This document shows positions 45,486 to 53,788 of a DNA stretch of 64,000 nt, in pieces; the first letter of the stretch is position 1, and each line of letters begins with the position of its first letter. Both the position numbers and the translations under genes were made by a program. The stretch is from Micromonospora sp. BL4 (GTDB lineage: Bacteria; Actinomycetota; Actinomycetes; Mycobacteriales; Micromonosporaceae): NCBI RefSeq assembly GCF_003667505.1, contig NZ_RCVJ01000154.1, positions 1-64,000 on the forward strand. Reading direction: 5' to 3'. The notes beneath the pieces were generated by a model. It did no database searches and was not told the DNA's origin. It was given only the letters and a program-made list of their open reading frames with translations.

Positions 45486-46334
45486 ATGGCGGGTCGACTC
45501 GCGGTCGTCGGGGCCGGGCTCATGGGCTCCGGCATCGCCCAGGTGGCGGCGCAGGCGGGCTGGCAGGTGACGCTGCGCGACCTGGACGACGCGGCCACCA
45601 CGCGCGGCCTCGGCGGCATCCGGAAGTCGCTGGAGAAGTTCGCCGAGAAGGGCAAGATCGAGGCGTCGGACGTCGAGGCGACGCTCGCCCGGATCACCCC
45701 CACCACCGACCTGGAGGCGGCGGCGGACGCGGACATCGTGGTCGAGGCGGTCTTCGAACGCCTCGAGATCAAGCACGAGGTGTTCCGCGCCCTGGACAAG
45801 ATCTGCAAGTCCGACGCGGTGCTCGCCACCAACACGTCGGCCATCCCGGTCACCCAGATCGCCGCGGTCACCGAGCGGCCCGAGGCGGTCGTCGGCACCC
45901 ACTTCTTCTCCCCGGTGCCGATGATGCAGCTCTGCGAGCTGGTCCGCGGCTACAAGACCAGTGATGCCACGCTGGCCACCGTACGGGCCTTCGCCGAGGA
46001 GATCGGCAAGACGGTGGTGGTGGTCAACCGGGACATCGCCGGCTTCGTCACCACCCGGCTGATCTCCGCCCTGGTGGTGGAGGCGGTCAAGCTGGTCGAG
46101 TCCGGCGTGGTGTCGGCGGAGGACCTGGACACCGCCTGCCGGCTGGGCTTCGGGCACGCGATGGGCCCGCTGGCCACCACCGACCTGACCGGCGTCGACG
46201 TGCTGCTGCATGCCTCGAAGAACATCTACACCGACACCGCGGACGAGAAGTTCTTCCCGCCGGAGCTGCTCCAGCGAATGGTCACCGCCGGCGACCTGGG
46301 CCGCAAGACCGGTAAGGGCTTCTACACGTACTGA
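45486..46334 (+). CDS. 3-hydroxybutyryl-CoA dehydrogenase
   Basis: 282 residues. NAD(P)-dependent oxidation/reduction of 3-hydroxyacyl-CoA. Rossmann motif VVGAGLMGSGIAQ (6-18), HFFSPVPMMQLCELV with the catalytic His (about 139), and NRDIAGFVTTRL. C-terminal helical domain with GFGHAMGPLATTDLTG. GAGGGAGAAG ribosome site. Belongs with ecm to short-chain acyl-CoA metabolism (ethylmalonyl-CoA or polyhydroxybutyrate routes). Ends at a strong terminator. Confidence 0.93.
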   Translation: MAGRLAVVGAGLMGSGIAQVAAQAGWQVTLRDLDDAATTRGLGGIRKSLEKFAEKGKIEASDVEATLARITPTTDLEAAADADIVVEAVFERLEIKHEVFRALDKICKSDAVLATNTSAIPVTQIAAVTERPEAVVGTHFFSPVPMMQLCELVRGYKTSDATLATVRAFAEEIGKTVVVVNRDIAGFVTTRLISALVVEAVKLVESGVVSAEDLDTACRLGFGHAMGPLATTDLTGVDVLLHASKNIYTDTADEKFFPPELLQRMVTAGDLGRKTGKGFYTY

Positions 46335-46347
46335 GCCCCGGCAACGA

Positions 46348-46384
46348 AAAAGGGGGGCGGGCGCCGTGCGCCCGCCCCCCTTTT
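46348..46384. terminator. Bidirectional terminator after hbd
   Basis: A 17-bp perfect stem (46348-46364 with 46368-46384) around CGT, with an A-run on one side and a T-run on the other. It serves the convergent ABC permease gene as well. Confidence 0.93.
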
Positions 46385-46391
46385 CAACCGC

Positions 46392-47237
46392 TCAGCCGTC
46401 GCGCTTGGTGGTCCAGCGGAAGGTGGTCAGGCAGAGCACCAGGCCGAGCACGCACCACACGGCCAGCACCAGCGCAACGCGGCCCAGCTCGAACGAGCCA
46501 CCCGGCTCCTGCGCGCCGAAGCTCTCCGGCAGGAAGACCGCCCGCAGCCCCTGGCACATCCACTTGAGCGGGAACAGCGCCGCCACCTGCTGCATCCAGG
46601 TGGGCAGGTCGGTGAAGACGAAGAACACCCCGGAGATGAACTGGAGCACCAGGGCGACCGGGGTGACCACCGCAGAGCCGCTGCGCGCGGTGCGGGCCAG
46701 CGACGAGATGGCGATGCCGCAGAGGGTGCAGGCGGTCACGCCGAGCACGGCGACCCAGCCGAAGGTGAACCACTTCCCGGCGGTGCCCGGCAGGTCGAGG
46801 TCGAACAGCGCCACCGCGACCGCCAGCAGCAGCACGGTCTCGGCGATGCCGATCGCCACCACCATGATCACCTTGCCGGCGAACCAGACCCACTTCGGCA
46901 TCGGCGTGCCCCGGTAGCGCTTGAGCACACCCCGGTCCCGCTCGATCGGGATCCAGATGCCGAGGTTCTGAAAGCTGACCGTCATCAGGCCGGTCGCGAT
47001 CATCCCGGTGATGAAGTACTGGGTGAACTTGACCCCGCCGCCGATCGTGCCGCCGAAGATCGACGCGAAGATCAGGATCATGATGATGGGGAAGCCCATC
47101 GTGAAGACCACGGACTCCCGGCTGCGCAGGAACTGGGTGATCTCCAGCCGGCCCTGCCGCAGGGCGAGCGCGCCCGCGCCCGGCCGCCGGCCCCGGGTCG
47201 CGGTGACCGGCGTCGCCGGCTTCGTCGTGGTCGTCAT
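46392..47237 (-). CDS. ABC-2 type transporter permease
   Basis: 281 residues with six hydrophobic segments. N-terminal cytoplasmic stretch with ALRQGRLEITQFLRSRESVVF-type motif, GMIATGLMTVSFQN, then C-terminal pair around LFPLKWMCQGLRAVFLPESFG. The layout matches drug/daunorubicin-type exporters. Start overlaps the ATPase gene stop by 4 bp, so the pair forms one exporter. Substrate unknown. Confidence 0.88.
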   Translation of the reverse strand: MTTTTKPATPVTATRGRRPGAGALALRQGRLEITQFLRSRESVVFTMGFPIIMILIFASIFGGTIGGGVKFTQYFITGMIATGLMTVSFQNLGIWIPIERDRGVLKRYRGTPMPKWVWFAGKVIMVVAIGIAETVLLLAVAVALFDLDLPGTAGKWFTFGWVAVLGVTACTLCGIAISSLARTARSGSAVVTPVALVLQFISGVFFVFTDLPTWMQQVAALFPLKWMCQGLRAVFLPESFGAQEPGGSFELGRVALVLAVWCVLGLVLCLTTFRWTTKRDG

Positions 47238-48085
47238 CGCGCGTGTCCGATCATCGTGAGGTAGACGTCCTCCAGGGTCGGCCGGGTCACGGTGAGCCCG
47301 GGGACCTCGCCGCCGTAGCGCGCGGCCAACTCGGCCACCAGGGCCGTCGGCGTCGCGCTCTGCGCGCTCTCCGGCGTCCCGTCCGGGGTACGCCAGGAGA
47401 CCGTCGCGAGGGCCTCCTGCCGGTTGCCCAGCCGGTTCGGCGCGGCCACCTCGACCAACCGGCCGCCGGCGATCACGCCGACCCGGTCGGCGAGCGACTC
47501 CGCCTCGTCCAGGTAGTGCGTGGTCAGCACGATGGTGGTGCCGGCCGCGGCGAGGTCGCGGATCAGCTCCCAGAACTCGCGACGGGCCTCCGGGTCGAAG
47601 CCGGTGGTCGGTTCGTCGAGGAAGAGCAGCTCGGGGCGGCCGATGATGCCCAGCGCCACGTCGAGGCGGCGCTTCTGCCCGCCCGAGAGGGTGTGGGTGC
47701 GGGCCTTCGCCTTGCCGGCCAGCCCGACCCGCTCGATCACCTTGTCCGGGTCGTCGGCGTCCGGGTAGAAGCCGGAGAAGTGGCGGATCACCTCGGCCAC
47801 GGTCAGCTCGTCGAACTCGCCGGTGCCCTGGAGCACGATGCCGACGCGGGAGCGCCAGCCGGCATCTGGGTGGGCCGGATCCGCGCCGAGCACGGTGACC
47901 TCGCCGGCATCCCGCCGTCGGTAGCCCTCCAGGATCTCCACGGTGGTGGTCTTGCCGGCGCCGTTCGGGCCGAGCAGCGCGAACACCTCGCCGCGGCGGA
48001 CGTCGAGGTCCACACCCGCCACGGCCACGTTGTCGCCGTACGCCTTGCGCAGCCCCCGGACGGAGATGGCCAGCTCGTCATCCAT
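47234..48085 (-). CDS. ABC transporter ATP-binding protein
   Basis: 283 residues from the ATG at 48085. Walker A GPNGAGKTTT (about 41-50), Q-loop GIVLQGTGEF, signature LSGGQKRRL (about 137-145), Walker B LLFLDEPTTGFD and the H-loop THYLDEA. The C-terminus (VTRPTLEDVYL) is typical of DrrA/CcmA-like exporters. A CACACT box 7 bp before the ATG and no ribosome site suggest a leaderless mRNA. Powers the adjacent permease. Confidence 0.92.
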   Translation of the reverse strand: MDDELAISVRGLRKAYGDNVAVAGVDLDVRRGEVFALLGPNGAGKTTTVEILEGYRRRDAGEVTVLGADPAHPDAGWRSRVGIVLQGTGEFDELTVAEVIRHFSGFYPDADDPDKVIERVGLAGKAKARTHTLSGGQKRRLDVALGIIGRPELLFLDEPTTGFDPEARREFWELIRDLAAAGTTIVLTTHYLDEAESLADRVGVIAGGRLVEVAAPNRLGNRQEALATVSWRTPDGTPESAQSATPTALVAELAARYGGEVPGLTVTRPTLEDVYLTMIGHAR

Positions 48086-48208
48086 GGCGTCCAGTGTGCG
48101 TCCTGGCTGGGGCGACGTGGCGCCCGGGGTGTGGTGGTCCGGACCACTGCGGGAGCTTCGGACCCGGACGTCCGCGACATGGACCTGTGTGGTTTTCCAC
48201 AACCCGTT

Positions 48209-48230
48209 TTACTGAACGGTAACTTAGACT
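48209..48230 (+). promoter_or_regulatory. ecm promoter region with palindromic operator
   Basis: TAGACT (48225-48230) lies 6 bp before the ATG at 48237. Immediately upstream TTACTGAACGGTAA (48209-48222) is an inverted repeat (TTAC-YG/CR-GTAA), placed in the -35/-10 spacer where a repressor would block RNA polymerase. The regulator, perhaps TetR-like, is not identified. Confidence 0.5.
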
Positions 48231-48236
48231 CCGGCC

Positions 48237-50243
48237 ATGGATGAGAAGGCATTCCCGGGGCGTTTGCCCGAGCGGGACCGCCCGTGGGTGATGCGCACCT
48301 ACGCCGGCCACTCGTCGGCCGCGGCGACCAACGCCCTCTTCCGCCGCAACCTGGCGAAGGGGCAGACCGGTCTCTCGGTCGCCTTCGACCTGCCGACCCA
48401 GACCGGGTACGACCCCGACCACGAGCTGGCCGCCGGTGAGGTCGGCCGGGTGGGCGTGCCGGTGGCCCACCTCGGCGACATGCGGGCGCTGTTCGACGGC
48501 ATCCCCTTGGCCGAGATGAACACCTCGATGACCATCAACGCCCCGGCGATGTGGCTGCTCGCCCTGTACGGCACCGTGGGGCTGGAGCAGAACGCGGAGC
48601 TGGCCCGCTGCGCCGGCACCACCCAGAACGACATCATCAAGGAGTACCTGTCCCGGGGGACGTACATCTTCCCGCCGGCGGCGTCGCTGCGGCTCACCGC
48701 CGACGTGGTGGCGTACACGCTGACTGAGATGCCGCGGTGGAACCCGGTCAACATCTGCTCGTACCACCTCCAGGAGGCCGGCGCCACGCCGGTGCAGGAG
48801 GTCGGCTTCGCGCTCGCCACGGCGGTCGCCGTGCTCGACGCGGTCCGCGACTCCGGCCAGGTGCCCGCCGAGCGGATGGGTGACGTGGTGCAGCGGATCT
48901 CGTTCTTCGTCAACGCCGGGGTGCGGTTCGTGGAGGAGATTGCCAAGATGCGCGCGTTCGGCGTGCTCTGGGACGAGATCACCCGCGACCGGTACGGGGT
49001 CACCGAGGCCAGGCAGCGGCGGTTCCGCTACGGCGTACAGGTCAACTCGCTCGGCCTGACCGAAGCGCAACCGGAGAACAACATCCAGCGCATCGTGCTG
49101 GAGATGCTCGGTGTCACGATGTCCCGTGACGCCCGGGCCCGAGCGGTGCAGCTGCCCGCCTGGAACGAGGCGCTGGGCCTGCCCCGCCCCTGGGACCAGC
49201 AGTGGTCGCTGCGGATGCAGCAGGTCCTGGCGTACGAGTCGGACCTGCTCGAATACCCCGACCTCTTCGCCGGCTCGCACGTGATGACCGCGCTGGTCGA
49301 CGAGATCGTCACCGGCGCCCGGGTCGAGCTGGACAAGGTGCTGGAGTTGGGCGGCGTGGTAGCCGCCGTGGAGACCGGCTACCTCAAGAGCGCGCTGGTC
49401 GCCTCCCTGGCCGAGCGCCGCCGCCGGATGGAGTCCGGCGCCGACGTGGTGGTTGGCGTCAATCGCTTCACCGAAACCGAGTCGTCCCCGCTGACCGCCG
49501 CCGGAGCGGAGGCGGTCGAGCAGGTCGATCCGGCGGTCGAGGCAGCCGCCGCGGACGGCGTACGCCGGTGGCGGGCCGACCGGGACGCCACCGCCGTCGA
49601 CGCGGCGCTGGCCCGGCTCCGCGCGGACGCCGCGACCACCACGAACCTGATGCCGGCCACCCTGGAGTGCGTGCGGGCCGGGGTGACCACCGGCGAGTGG
49701 GCCGGCGCGCTGCGCCAGGTCTTCGGCGAGTACCGGGCGCCCACCGGATTGGCCGGCGGCACCGGCACCGGCGGCGACCCGGGCCTCGCAGCCGTCCGCG
49801 AGCGGGTCACCGCCACCGCCCGCGAGCTGGGCAGCGGCCGGCTGCGGCTGCTGGTCGGCAAACCCGGCCTGGACGGGCACTCCAACGGCGCCGAGCAGAT
49901 CGCGGTACGCGCCCGCGACGCCGGCTTCGAGGTCGTATACCAGGGCATCCGGCTGACCGCCGGGCAGATCGTCGCCGCCGCCGTCGAGGAGGACGTCGAC
50001 CTGGTGGGGCTCTCCGTGCTGTCCGGCTCGCACCTCGCCGCCGTGCCGGCCGTACTCGACGGGCTGCGCGCAGCCGGCCGGGCGGACCTGCCGGTGGTCG
50101 TGGGCGGCATCATCCCCGCCGCGGACGCCGACACGCTGCGGGCGGCCGGGGTGGCCCGGGTCTTCACCCCGAAGGACTTCGCCCTCACCACCATCATCGA
50201 CGACCTGGTGACGGTCATCCGCCGCGCCAACGATCTGCCCTGA
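48237..50243 (+). CDS. ecm: Ethylmalonyl-CoA mutase (MeaA type), B12-dependent
   Basis: 668 residues, one chain holding the TIM-barrel mutase domain (1-510) and a C-terminal cobalamin domain (about 535-668). The N-terminal PWVMRTYAGHSSAAATN has YAGHS where methylmalonyl-CoA mutases have YAGFS. GLSVAFDLPTQTGYDPDH, EMNTSMTINAPA and SYHLQEAGA also follow MeaA. The B12 lower-ligand motif is LDGHSNG with GGIIPAAD later. It converts ethylmalonyl-CoA to methylsuccinyl-CoA in acetyl-CoA assimilation. A general methylmalonyl-CoA mutase is less likely. Crotonyl-CoA carboxylase/reductase is not in the window. Confidence 0.9.
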   Translation: MDEKAFPGRLPERDRPWVMRTYAGHSSAAATNALFRRNLAKGQTGLSVAFDLPTQTGYDPDHELAAGEVGRVGVPVAHLGDMRALFDGIPLAEMNTSMTINAPAMWLLALYGTVGLEQNAELARCAGTTQNDIIKEYLSRGTYIFPPAASLRLTADVVAYTLTEMPRWNPVNICSYHLQEAGATPVQEVGFALATAVAVLDAVRDSGQVPAERMGDVVQRISFFVNAGVRFVEEIAKMRAFGVLWDEITRDRYGVTEARQRRFRYGVQVNSLGLTEAQPENNIQRIVLEMLGVTMSRDARARAVQLPAWNEALGLPRPWDQQWSLRMQQVLAYESDLLEYPDLFAGSHVMTALVDEIVTGARVELDKVLELGGVVAAVETGYLKSALVASLAERRRRMESGADVVVGVNRFTETESSPLTAAGAEAVEQVDPAVEAAAADGVRRWRADRDATAVDAALARLRADAATTTNLMPATLECVRAGVTTGEWAGALRQVFGEYRAPTGLAGGTGTGGDPGLAAVRERVTATARELGSGRLRLLVGKPGLDGHSNGAEQIAVRARDAGFEVVYQGIRLTAGQIVAAAVEEDVDLVGLSVLSGSHLAAVPAVLDGLRAAGRADLPVVVGGIIPAADADTLRAAGVARVFTPKDFALTTIIDDLVTVIRRANDLP

Positions 50244-50271
50244 TCTGCCCTGACGGGACGGCTGTGGCAGG

Positions 50272-50568
50272 TCAGCGGCCGTCGTAGGTCATGCAGTCGG
50301 CCATGTCGTTGTCCGGGCCGACCCTGATCGACGAGGCATGGCACTCGAGCTGCTCGTTGTGCCGGCAGTCGGACCGTTGGCACGCGCCCACCTGCGCGAT
50401 CAGGCTCTCCACACCGCCGCGCACCGGCGACTCGACGAAGGTGTGGCAGTGCGCGTGATCCATGCTGCCGATCGTGATCGCAAAGGCGTGGCAGTCGCCG
50501 GCGTCGTTGTACGCGCAAGCTACGACCACGCACTCCTGGACTCGGGGCATCTCCATCGCTGCGGTCAT
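50272..50568 (-). CDS. DUF1540 small Cys-rich protein
   Basis: 98 residues from ATG at 50568 (GAGGAGG site). Two DUF1540 motifs: VVACAYNDAGDCHAFAITIG and CQRSDCRHNEQLECHASSI, each with four Cys-type ligands, probably binding zinc or another metal. C-terminal ADCMTYDGR adds one more Cys. Function unknown. Convergent in position with ecm (29 bp gap) and followed upstream by the repeat-rich gap. Confidence 0.85.
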   Translation of the reverse strand: MTAAMEMPRVQECVVVACAYNDAGDCHAFAITIGSMDHAHCHTFVESPVRGGVESLIAQVGACQRSDCRHNEQLECHASSIRVGPDNDMADCMTYDGR

Positions 50569-50659
50569 GCCGACCTCCTCTAGGCTTTTCCTGATCGTAG
50601 GCTTTTGCCGGCTTCGTGATGTCGTTCTGCTGCTGTTGGCGATGCCCGGGTGTTCGGGG

Positions 50660-50712
50660 TTTGTCGCGCTGCTTTGTCGCGCTGCTTTGTCGCGCTGCTT
50701 TTGTCGCGCTGC
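50660..50712. repeat. 13-bp tandem repeat, 4 copies
   Basis: TTTGTCGCGCTGC occurs four times head to tail (one extra T before the last copy). No spacers, so not a CRISPR array. Confidence 0.85.
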
Positions 50713-50962
50713 GTCGTGGGTGGGGTGGGGCCCGCCGGTTCGCGCGGTCGACGGGCCCGAGCAATCACCGACCCTCGATTGCCGACCCCCGATTGCCGGC
50801 CCGGCGATCCCAGCCCCCGGTCGCCGTCCGCGCGATCGCCGGGCCCGCGCGATTGCCGGCTGCCCGATCCGCGATGCCGCGCGGTCCGGCAAGCGGCCGC
50901 CGGTCCGGTCCGCACGAAATGCGGCCCCGGCCGCCTCGGGGGCGGTGGCTGTGGTGAGCGGT

Positions 50963-50996
50963 ATACCTGTGAGTCATAAATATGCCTCTGAGGTAT
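50963..50996. repeat. 34-bp palindrome C
   Basis: ATACCTGTGAGTCATA and TATGCCTCTGAGGTAT are inverted copies (13 of 16 positions pair) around an AT-rich centre. It is unusually AT-rich for this genome. Could be a repressor site or another dispersed palindrome; no adjacent promoter is convincing. Confidence 0.6.
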
Positions 50997-51047
50997 CGCG
51001 CTCGTTGACGACCTCGCCCGGGATCGCCTGGGCAGTGCCTCTTCGGG

Positions 51048-51124
51048 TGATCGACTCGATATCAGGGATGTCGCGGTATCCAGGGCGTGCGGATGCCCCG
51101 ATATCGGCGATACCGAGTCGATCA
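51048..51124. repeat. Palindromic element B, relative of element A
   Basis: Arms of 34 bp (51048-51081, 51091-51124) pair with about seven mismatches around 9 bp. The right arm, read in reverse, contains CGATATCGGGGCATCCGC, exactly as in the element at 1892-1971. Confidence 0.8.
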
Positions 51125-51221
51125 ACCCGCAAACCGGCCTTATCCCAATCGGCACCGACCGTGAGCCAGTCCGGCCTGTCCGGTATCGTGCGGTTTGGGT
51201 GTGGCCGGGCGCACCCGTGGG

Positions 51222-51545
51222 CTGGAATCCTGGCCGGCCCGGGGTCGTTACACACCCTGACGATCGCAGCACCACCGCCTAGCCACCTCACCCCTCGGGG
51301 CTGGGATGACAGCGGAGCCGGGTTGGAATGCCGGCGGGTGCGCGGTCGTTGCAGACCCCCGATCGACCGCGCCAGGAATGCACGGGGTGCGGATGGATGG
51401 GCCGGTCCCGGAATGACTTCGGCCCGGCGGTCGTTGCAGACCCGACCGACCGCACCAGCACCCGCTTCCACGAGGTGCCGATGGACGGGCCGATCCCGGA
51501 ATGGCCCCGGCCCGGCGGTCGTTACACATGGACCCGGCGCCACGA
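51222..51545. repeat. Four diverged direct repeats of about 85-100 bp
   Basis: A core GGCCCGGCGGTCGTTRCANACC recurs with GTCGTT at 51244, 51345, 51430 and 51518. Copies 3 and 4 also share GATGGRYGGGCCGRTCCCGGA before the core. They end about 180 bp upstream of the secreted protein gene. Confidence 0.7.
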
Positions 51546-51721
51546 GCCCCCCCGCTCGGCCGCTGGACCCCGGCGCCACGAGCCCCCCGGCTTGTCGGCC
51601 GCCGACCTTCAAGACTTTTCCCCGTGTAGGAGAAGCGCCGGACGAGGTGCTTGCACCCTGCGTGCCGTTCCCCCCGAACAAGGCCCGTGTGGTGTCTACC
51701 CCCGTGAAGGAGCCAACCCTC

Positions 51722-52279
51722 ATGAACACGATCATTCGTAAGAGCATGCTGTCCGTTGCTGGTCTGGCGTTCGCCGGTGGTGTGTTTGCCGGTCCGATCG
51801 CCGCGCACGCCGCCCCCGCCACCGAGGGCAAGCCGGTTGCGGTTGCGGTGCAGACGGTCAAGGCGCAGGGCCCGCAGTCGCACATCGACCTCAATGACGA
51901 GCAGACCGCGAACGTCAAGGCGATCATCGCCGCCACGAAGAAGGCCGGCCTGCCCGAGCGGGCCGCGGTGATCTCGATCGCCACGAGCCTGCAGGAGTCG
52001 AAGCTGGAGAACCTGGGCCACCTCGGCGACATGAACGACCATGACTCGCTGGGCCTGTTCCAGCAGCGCCCGAGCTCGGGTTGGGGCACGCCGGAGCAGA
52101 TCACCGACCCCGAGTACTCCACCACCGCGTTCCTCAAGGGCCTCAAGCAGGTCGACGGATGGCAGGACATGGCCCTGACCGACGCCGCGCAGACCGTACA
52201 GGTCTCCGCCTACCCCGACGCCTACGCCCAGTGGGAGCAGCAGGCTGCCGACCTGGTCGCCCAGCACTGGAACAGCTGA
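51722..52279 (+). CDS. Secreted lysozyme-like-fold protein
   Basis: 185 residues from ATG 51722 (AAGGAG site). Signal peptide 1-31 (IIRKSM, hydrophobic core, AAHAAPA). The mature part resembles transglycosylase/Rpf-like domains: AAVISIATSLQESKLENLG with a candidate catalytic Glu (about 98), DHDSLGLFQQRPSSGWG, and DPEYSTTAFLKGL. Such actinobacterial proteins likely cleave or bind peptidoglycan; activity is inferred. No cell-wall anchor. It lies downstream of the repeat region and ends at a perfect hairpin. Confidence 0.8.
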   Translation: MNTIIRKSMLSVAGLAFAGGVFAGPIAAHAAPATEGKPVAVAVQTVKAQGPQSHIDLNDEQTANVKAIIAATKKAGLPERAAVISIATSLQESKLENLGHLGDMNDHDSLGLFQQRPSSGWGTPEQITDPEYSTTAFLKGLKQVDGWQDMALTDAAQTVQVSAYPDAYAQWEQQAADLVAQHWNS

Positions 52280-52301
52280 CCCACCGCACAACACCGACCG
52301 A

Positions 52302-52341
52302 CCGCTGGCCGGCACCCCGAACCCGGGGTGCCGGCCAGCGG
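52302..52341. terminator. Bidirectional terminator, 18-bp arms
   Basis: CCGCTGGCCGGCACCCCG (52302-52319) pairs perfectly with 52324-52341 around a 4-nt loop, between the secreted protein and the convergent DUF4126 gene. Confidence 0.9.
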
Positions 52342-52384
52342 CATGTCTGGATCTGGCGGGAGTCCGCCCCTGGTGAGTGGACCG

Positions 52385-53005
52385 TCAGACGCGGAAGCCG
52401 GCGGCGCGGGCGGCCTCGCGTTCCCGGCGGCGTTCGGAGCGCCGGCGGAGGAACCAGTAGACGAACGCCACCAGGCCGAGCAGGAAGGCGAGCACCAGCA
52501 CCGGCAGGATGATCGCCACCAGGGAGACCACCACGCTGGTGGCGTCCTCGGCGGTGCTGGCCACCGGCGCACCGAACCCGGCGGTCGTCGCGTTGACGAC
52601 CGGTCGCGCGGCGGACTTGAGCAGGTGTACGCCGAACGCGAGCAGAACGCCGGTGACCACGGGCACCCACTGGTGCGACGAGAAGAAGCTTCCCGGGTCG
52701 GTGACCGTCACCGTCTCCGACGACGATCCCGCGCCGAAGGCCAGGCCGCCGGCGGTGGGTCGGACCACGGTCTGCACCACGTCGTTGATGTGGTCGACCA
52801 CCGGCACCTTGTCCGCGACCATCTCGACGGCGAGCAGCACGGCCAGGATGGCGACGACCCAGCCGTTGCCGAGCCACGTCCAGCCGCTGGGCAGGTCGAT
52901 CAGATCGGTGTAGCGGGCGAGCAGACCAAGGGTGAGCAGGGGTATGTACGCGTTCAGGCCCGCCGAGGCGGCGAGACCGGTACCGGTGAGGACTTCGAGC
53001 ACCAT
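52385..53005 (-). CDS. DUF4126 membrane protein
   Basis: 206 residues. N-terminal [21 protein letters not shown] matches DUF4126. About five hydrophobic segments, an [18 protein letters not shown]-like loop with acidic residues, and a very basic cytoplasmic tail ([17 protein letters not shown]). Function unknown. Divergent from nucS with 68 bp between starts. Confidence 0.82.
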   Translation of the reverse strand: MVLEVLTGTGLAASAGLNAYIPLLTLGLLARYTDLIDLPSGWTWLGNGWVVAILAVLLAVEMVADKVPVVDHINDVVQTVVRPTAGGLAFGAGSSSETVTVTDPGSFFSSHQWVPVVTGVLLAFGVHLLKSAARPVVNATTAGFGAPVASTAEDATSVVVSLVAIILPVLVLAFLLGLVAFVYWFLRRRSERRREREAARAAGFRV

Positions 53006-53061
53006 CTCAGCATCCCATCGACGCGCCAGTGCCGCTCGGTGGCGACCGGTGGGTGCTCGGC

Positions 53062-53067
53062 TACCCT
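53062..53067 (+). promoter_or_regulatory. -10 box of nucS, leaderless arrangement
   Basis: TACCCT, 6 bp, then GTG 53074, without a ribosome site. Supports this start over the ATG 45 bp upstream. Confidence 0.5.
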
Positions 53068-53073
53068 CGTCGG

Positions 53074-53733
53074 GTGCGGTTGGTCATTGCGAAGTGCTCG
53101 GTGGACTACGTCGGACGGCTCTCGGCTCACCTGCCGCTGGCGACGCGGCTGTTGATGGTGAAGGCGGACGGGTCGGTGTCCATCCATGCCGACGACCGGG
53201 CGTACAAGCCGTTGAACTGGATGAGCCCGCCGTGTCGGCTGGAGGAGGCCCCCGGCGTGTGGCGGGTGGTCAACAAGGCCGGCGAGGAACTGCGGATCAC
53301 CCTGGAGGAGATCTTCCAGGACACCTCGTACGAGCTGGGGGTTGATCCCGGCCTGCGCAAGGACGGGGTGGAGGCGCACCTCCAGGAGTTGCTGGCGGCC
53401 AACCCGAGCGCGTTGGGTGACGGGTACACGCTGGTCCGCCGCGAGTACATGACGGCGATCGGCCCGGTCGACCTGCTCTGCCGGGACGCCAACTCCGCCG
53501 CGGTCGCGGTCGAGGTCAAACGGCGCGGTGAGATCGACGGGGTCGAGCAGCTCACCCGTTATCTCGAACTGATGAACCGCGACCCGCTGCTCAGCCCCGT
53601 CACCGGTGTCTTCGCCGCTCAGGAGATCAAGCCGCAGGCACGGGTGCTCGCCGCCGACCGGGGCATCCGGTGCGTGGTCGTGGACTACGACAAGCTGCGC
53701 GGCATCGAGAAGGACGAGCTGACCCTCTTCTGA
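53074..53733 (+). CDS. nucS: Mismatch-specific endonuclease NucS (EndoMS)
   Basis: 219 residues from GTG 53074. N-terminal half binds DNA ([16 protein letters not shown] onward, with WMSPPC). The RecB-like nuclease half has GPVDLLCRD, then EVKRRG, and QLTRYLE, giving the D-ExK-Q active site. It cuts at G-T and related mismatches and is the actinobacterial and archaeal replacement for MutS/MutL. The C-terminal DELTLF resembles a beta-clamp-binding tail. Acts on chromosomal DNA behind the replisome. Confidence 0.93.
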   Translation: MRLVIAKCSVDYVGRLSAHLPLATRLLMVKADGSVSIHADDRAYKPLNWMSPPCRLEEAPGVWRVVNKAGEELRITLEEIFQDTSYELGVDPGLRKDGVEAHLQELLAANPSALGDGYTLVRREYMTAIGPVDLLCRDANSAAVAVEVKRRGEIDGVEQLTRYLELMNRDPLLSPVTGVFAAQEIKPQARVLAADRGIRCVVVDYDKLRGIEKDELTLF

Positions 53734-53751
53734 CCGGCTCAGTTTCCGGTC
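53732..53751. terminator. Small hairpin between nucS and the aldehyde dehydrogenase gene
   Basis: GACCGG and CCGGTC with an 8-nt loop directly after the nucS stop. Weak evidence only. Confidence 0.3.
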
Positions 53752-53788
53752 CGCACCGCGATCGGCGCCGAGATCGGTTGTCCGACAC

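Larger units (their letters stand above)
50569..51721. other. 1.15-kb gene-free, repeat-rich region
   Basis: No frame here has a credible start, ribosome site and protein-like composition. It holds a 13-bp tandem repeat, GC-rich CGATTGCCG-type repetition (about 50760-50880), two different palindromes (50963-50996 and 51048-51124) and four ~88-bp direct repeats (51222-51545). The last ~70 bp carry the ribosome site of the secreted protein. Confidence 0.75.

Noticed and set aside
48086-48236. Cobalamin riboswitch upstream of the B12-dependent mutase
   Set aside because: The promoter box lies 6 bp before the ATG, leaving no leader, and no B12-box-like sequence was seen.
50660-50712. Short tandem repeats as a CRISPR array
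   Set aside because: Units are 13 bp and contiguous with no spacers; no cas genes in the window. The 15-bp array at 63126-63200 is likewise coding repeat in a transporter gene.
51138-51221. Promoter or small gene between palindrome B and the direct repeats
   Set aside because: No -35/-10 pair, start codon with ribosome site or stable hairpin could be supported.
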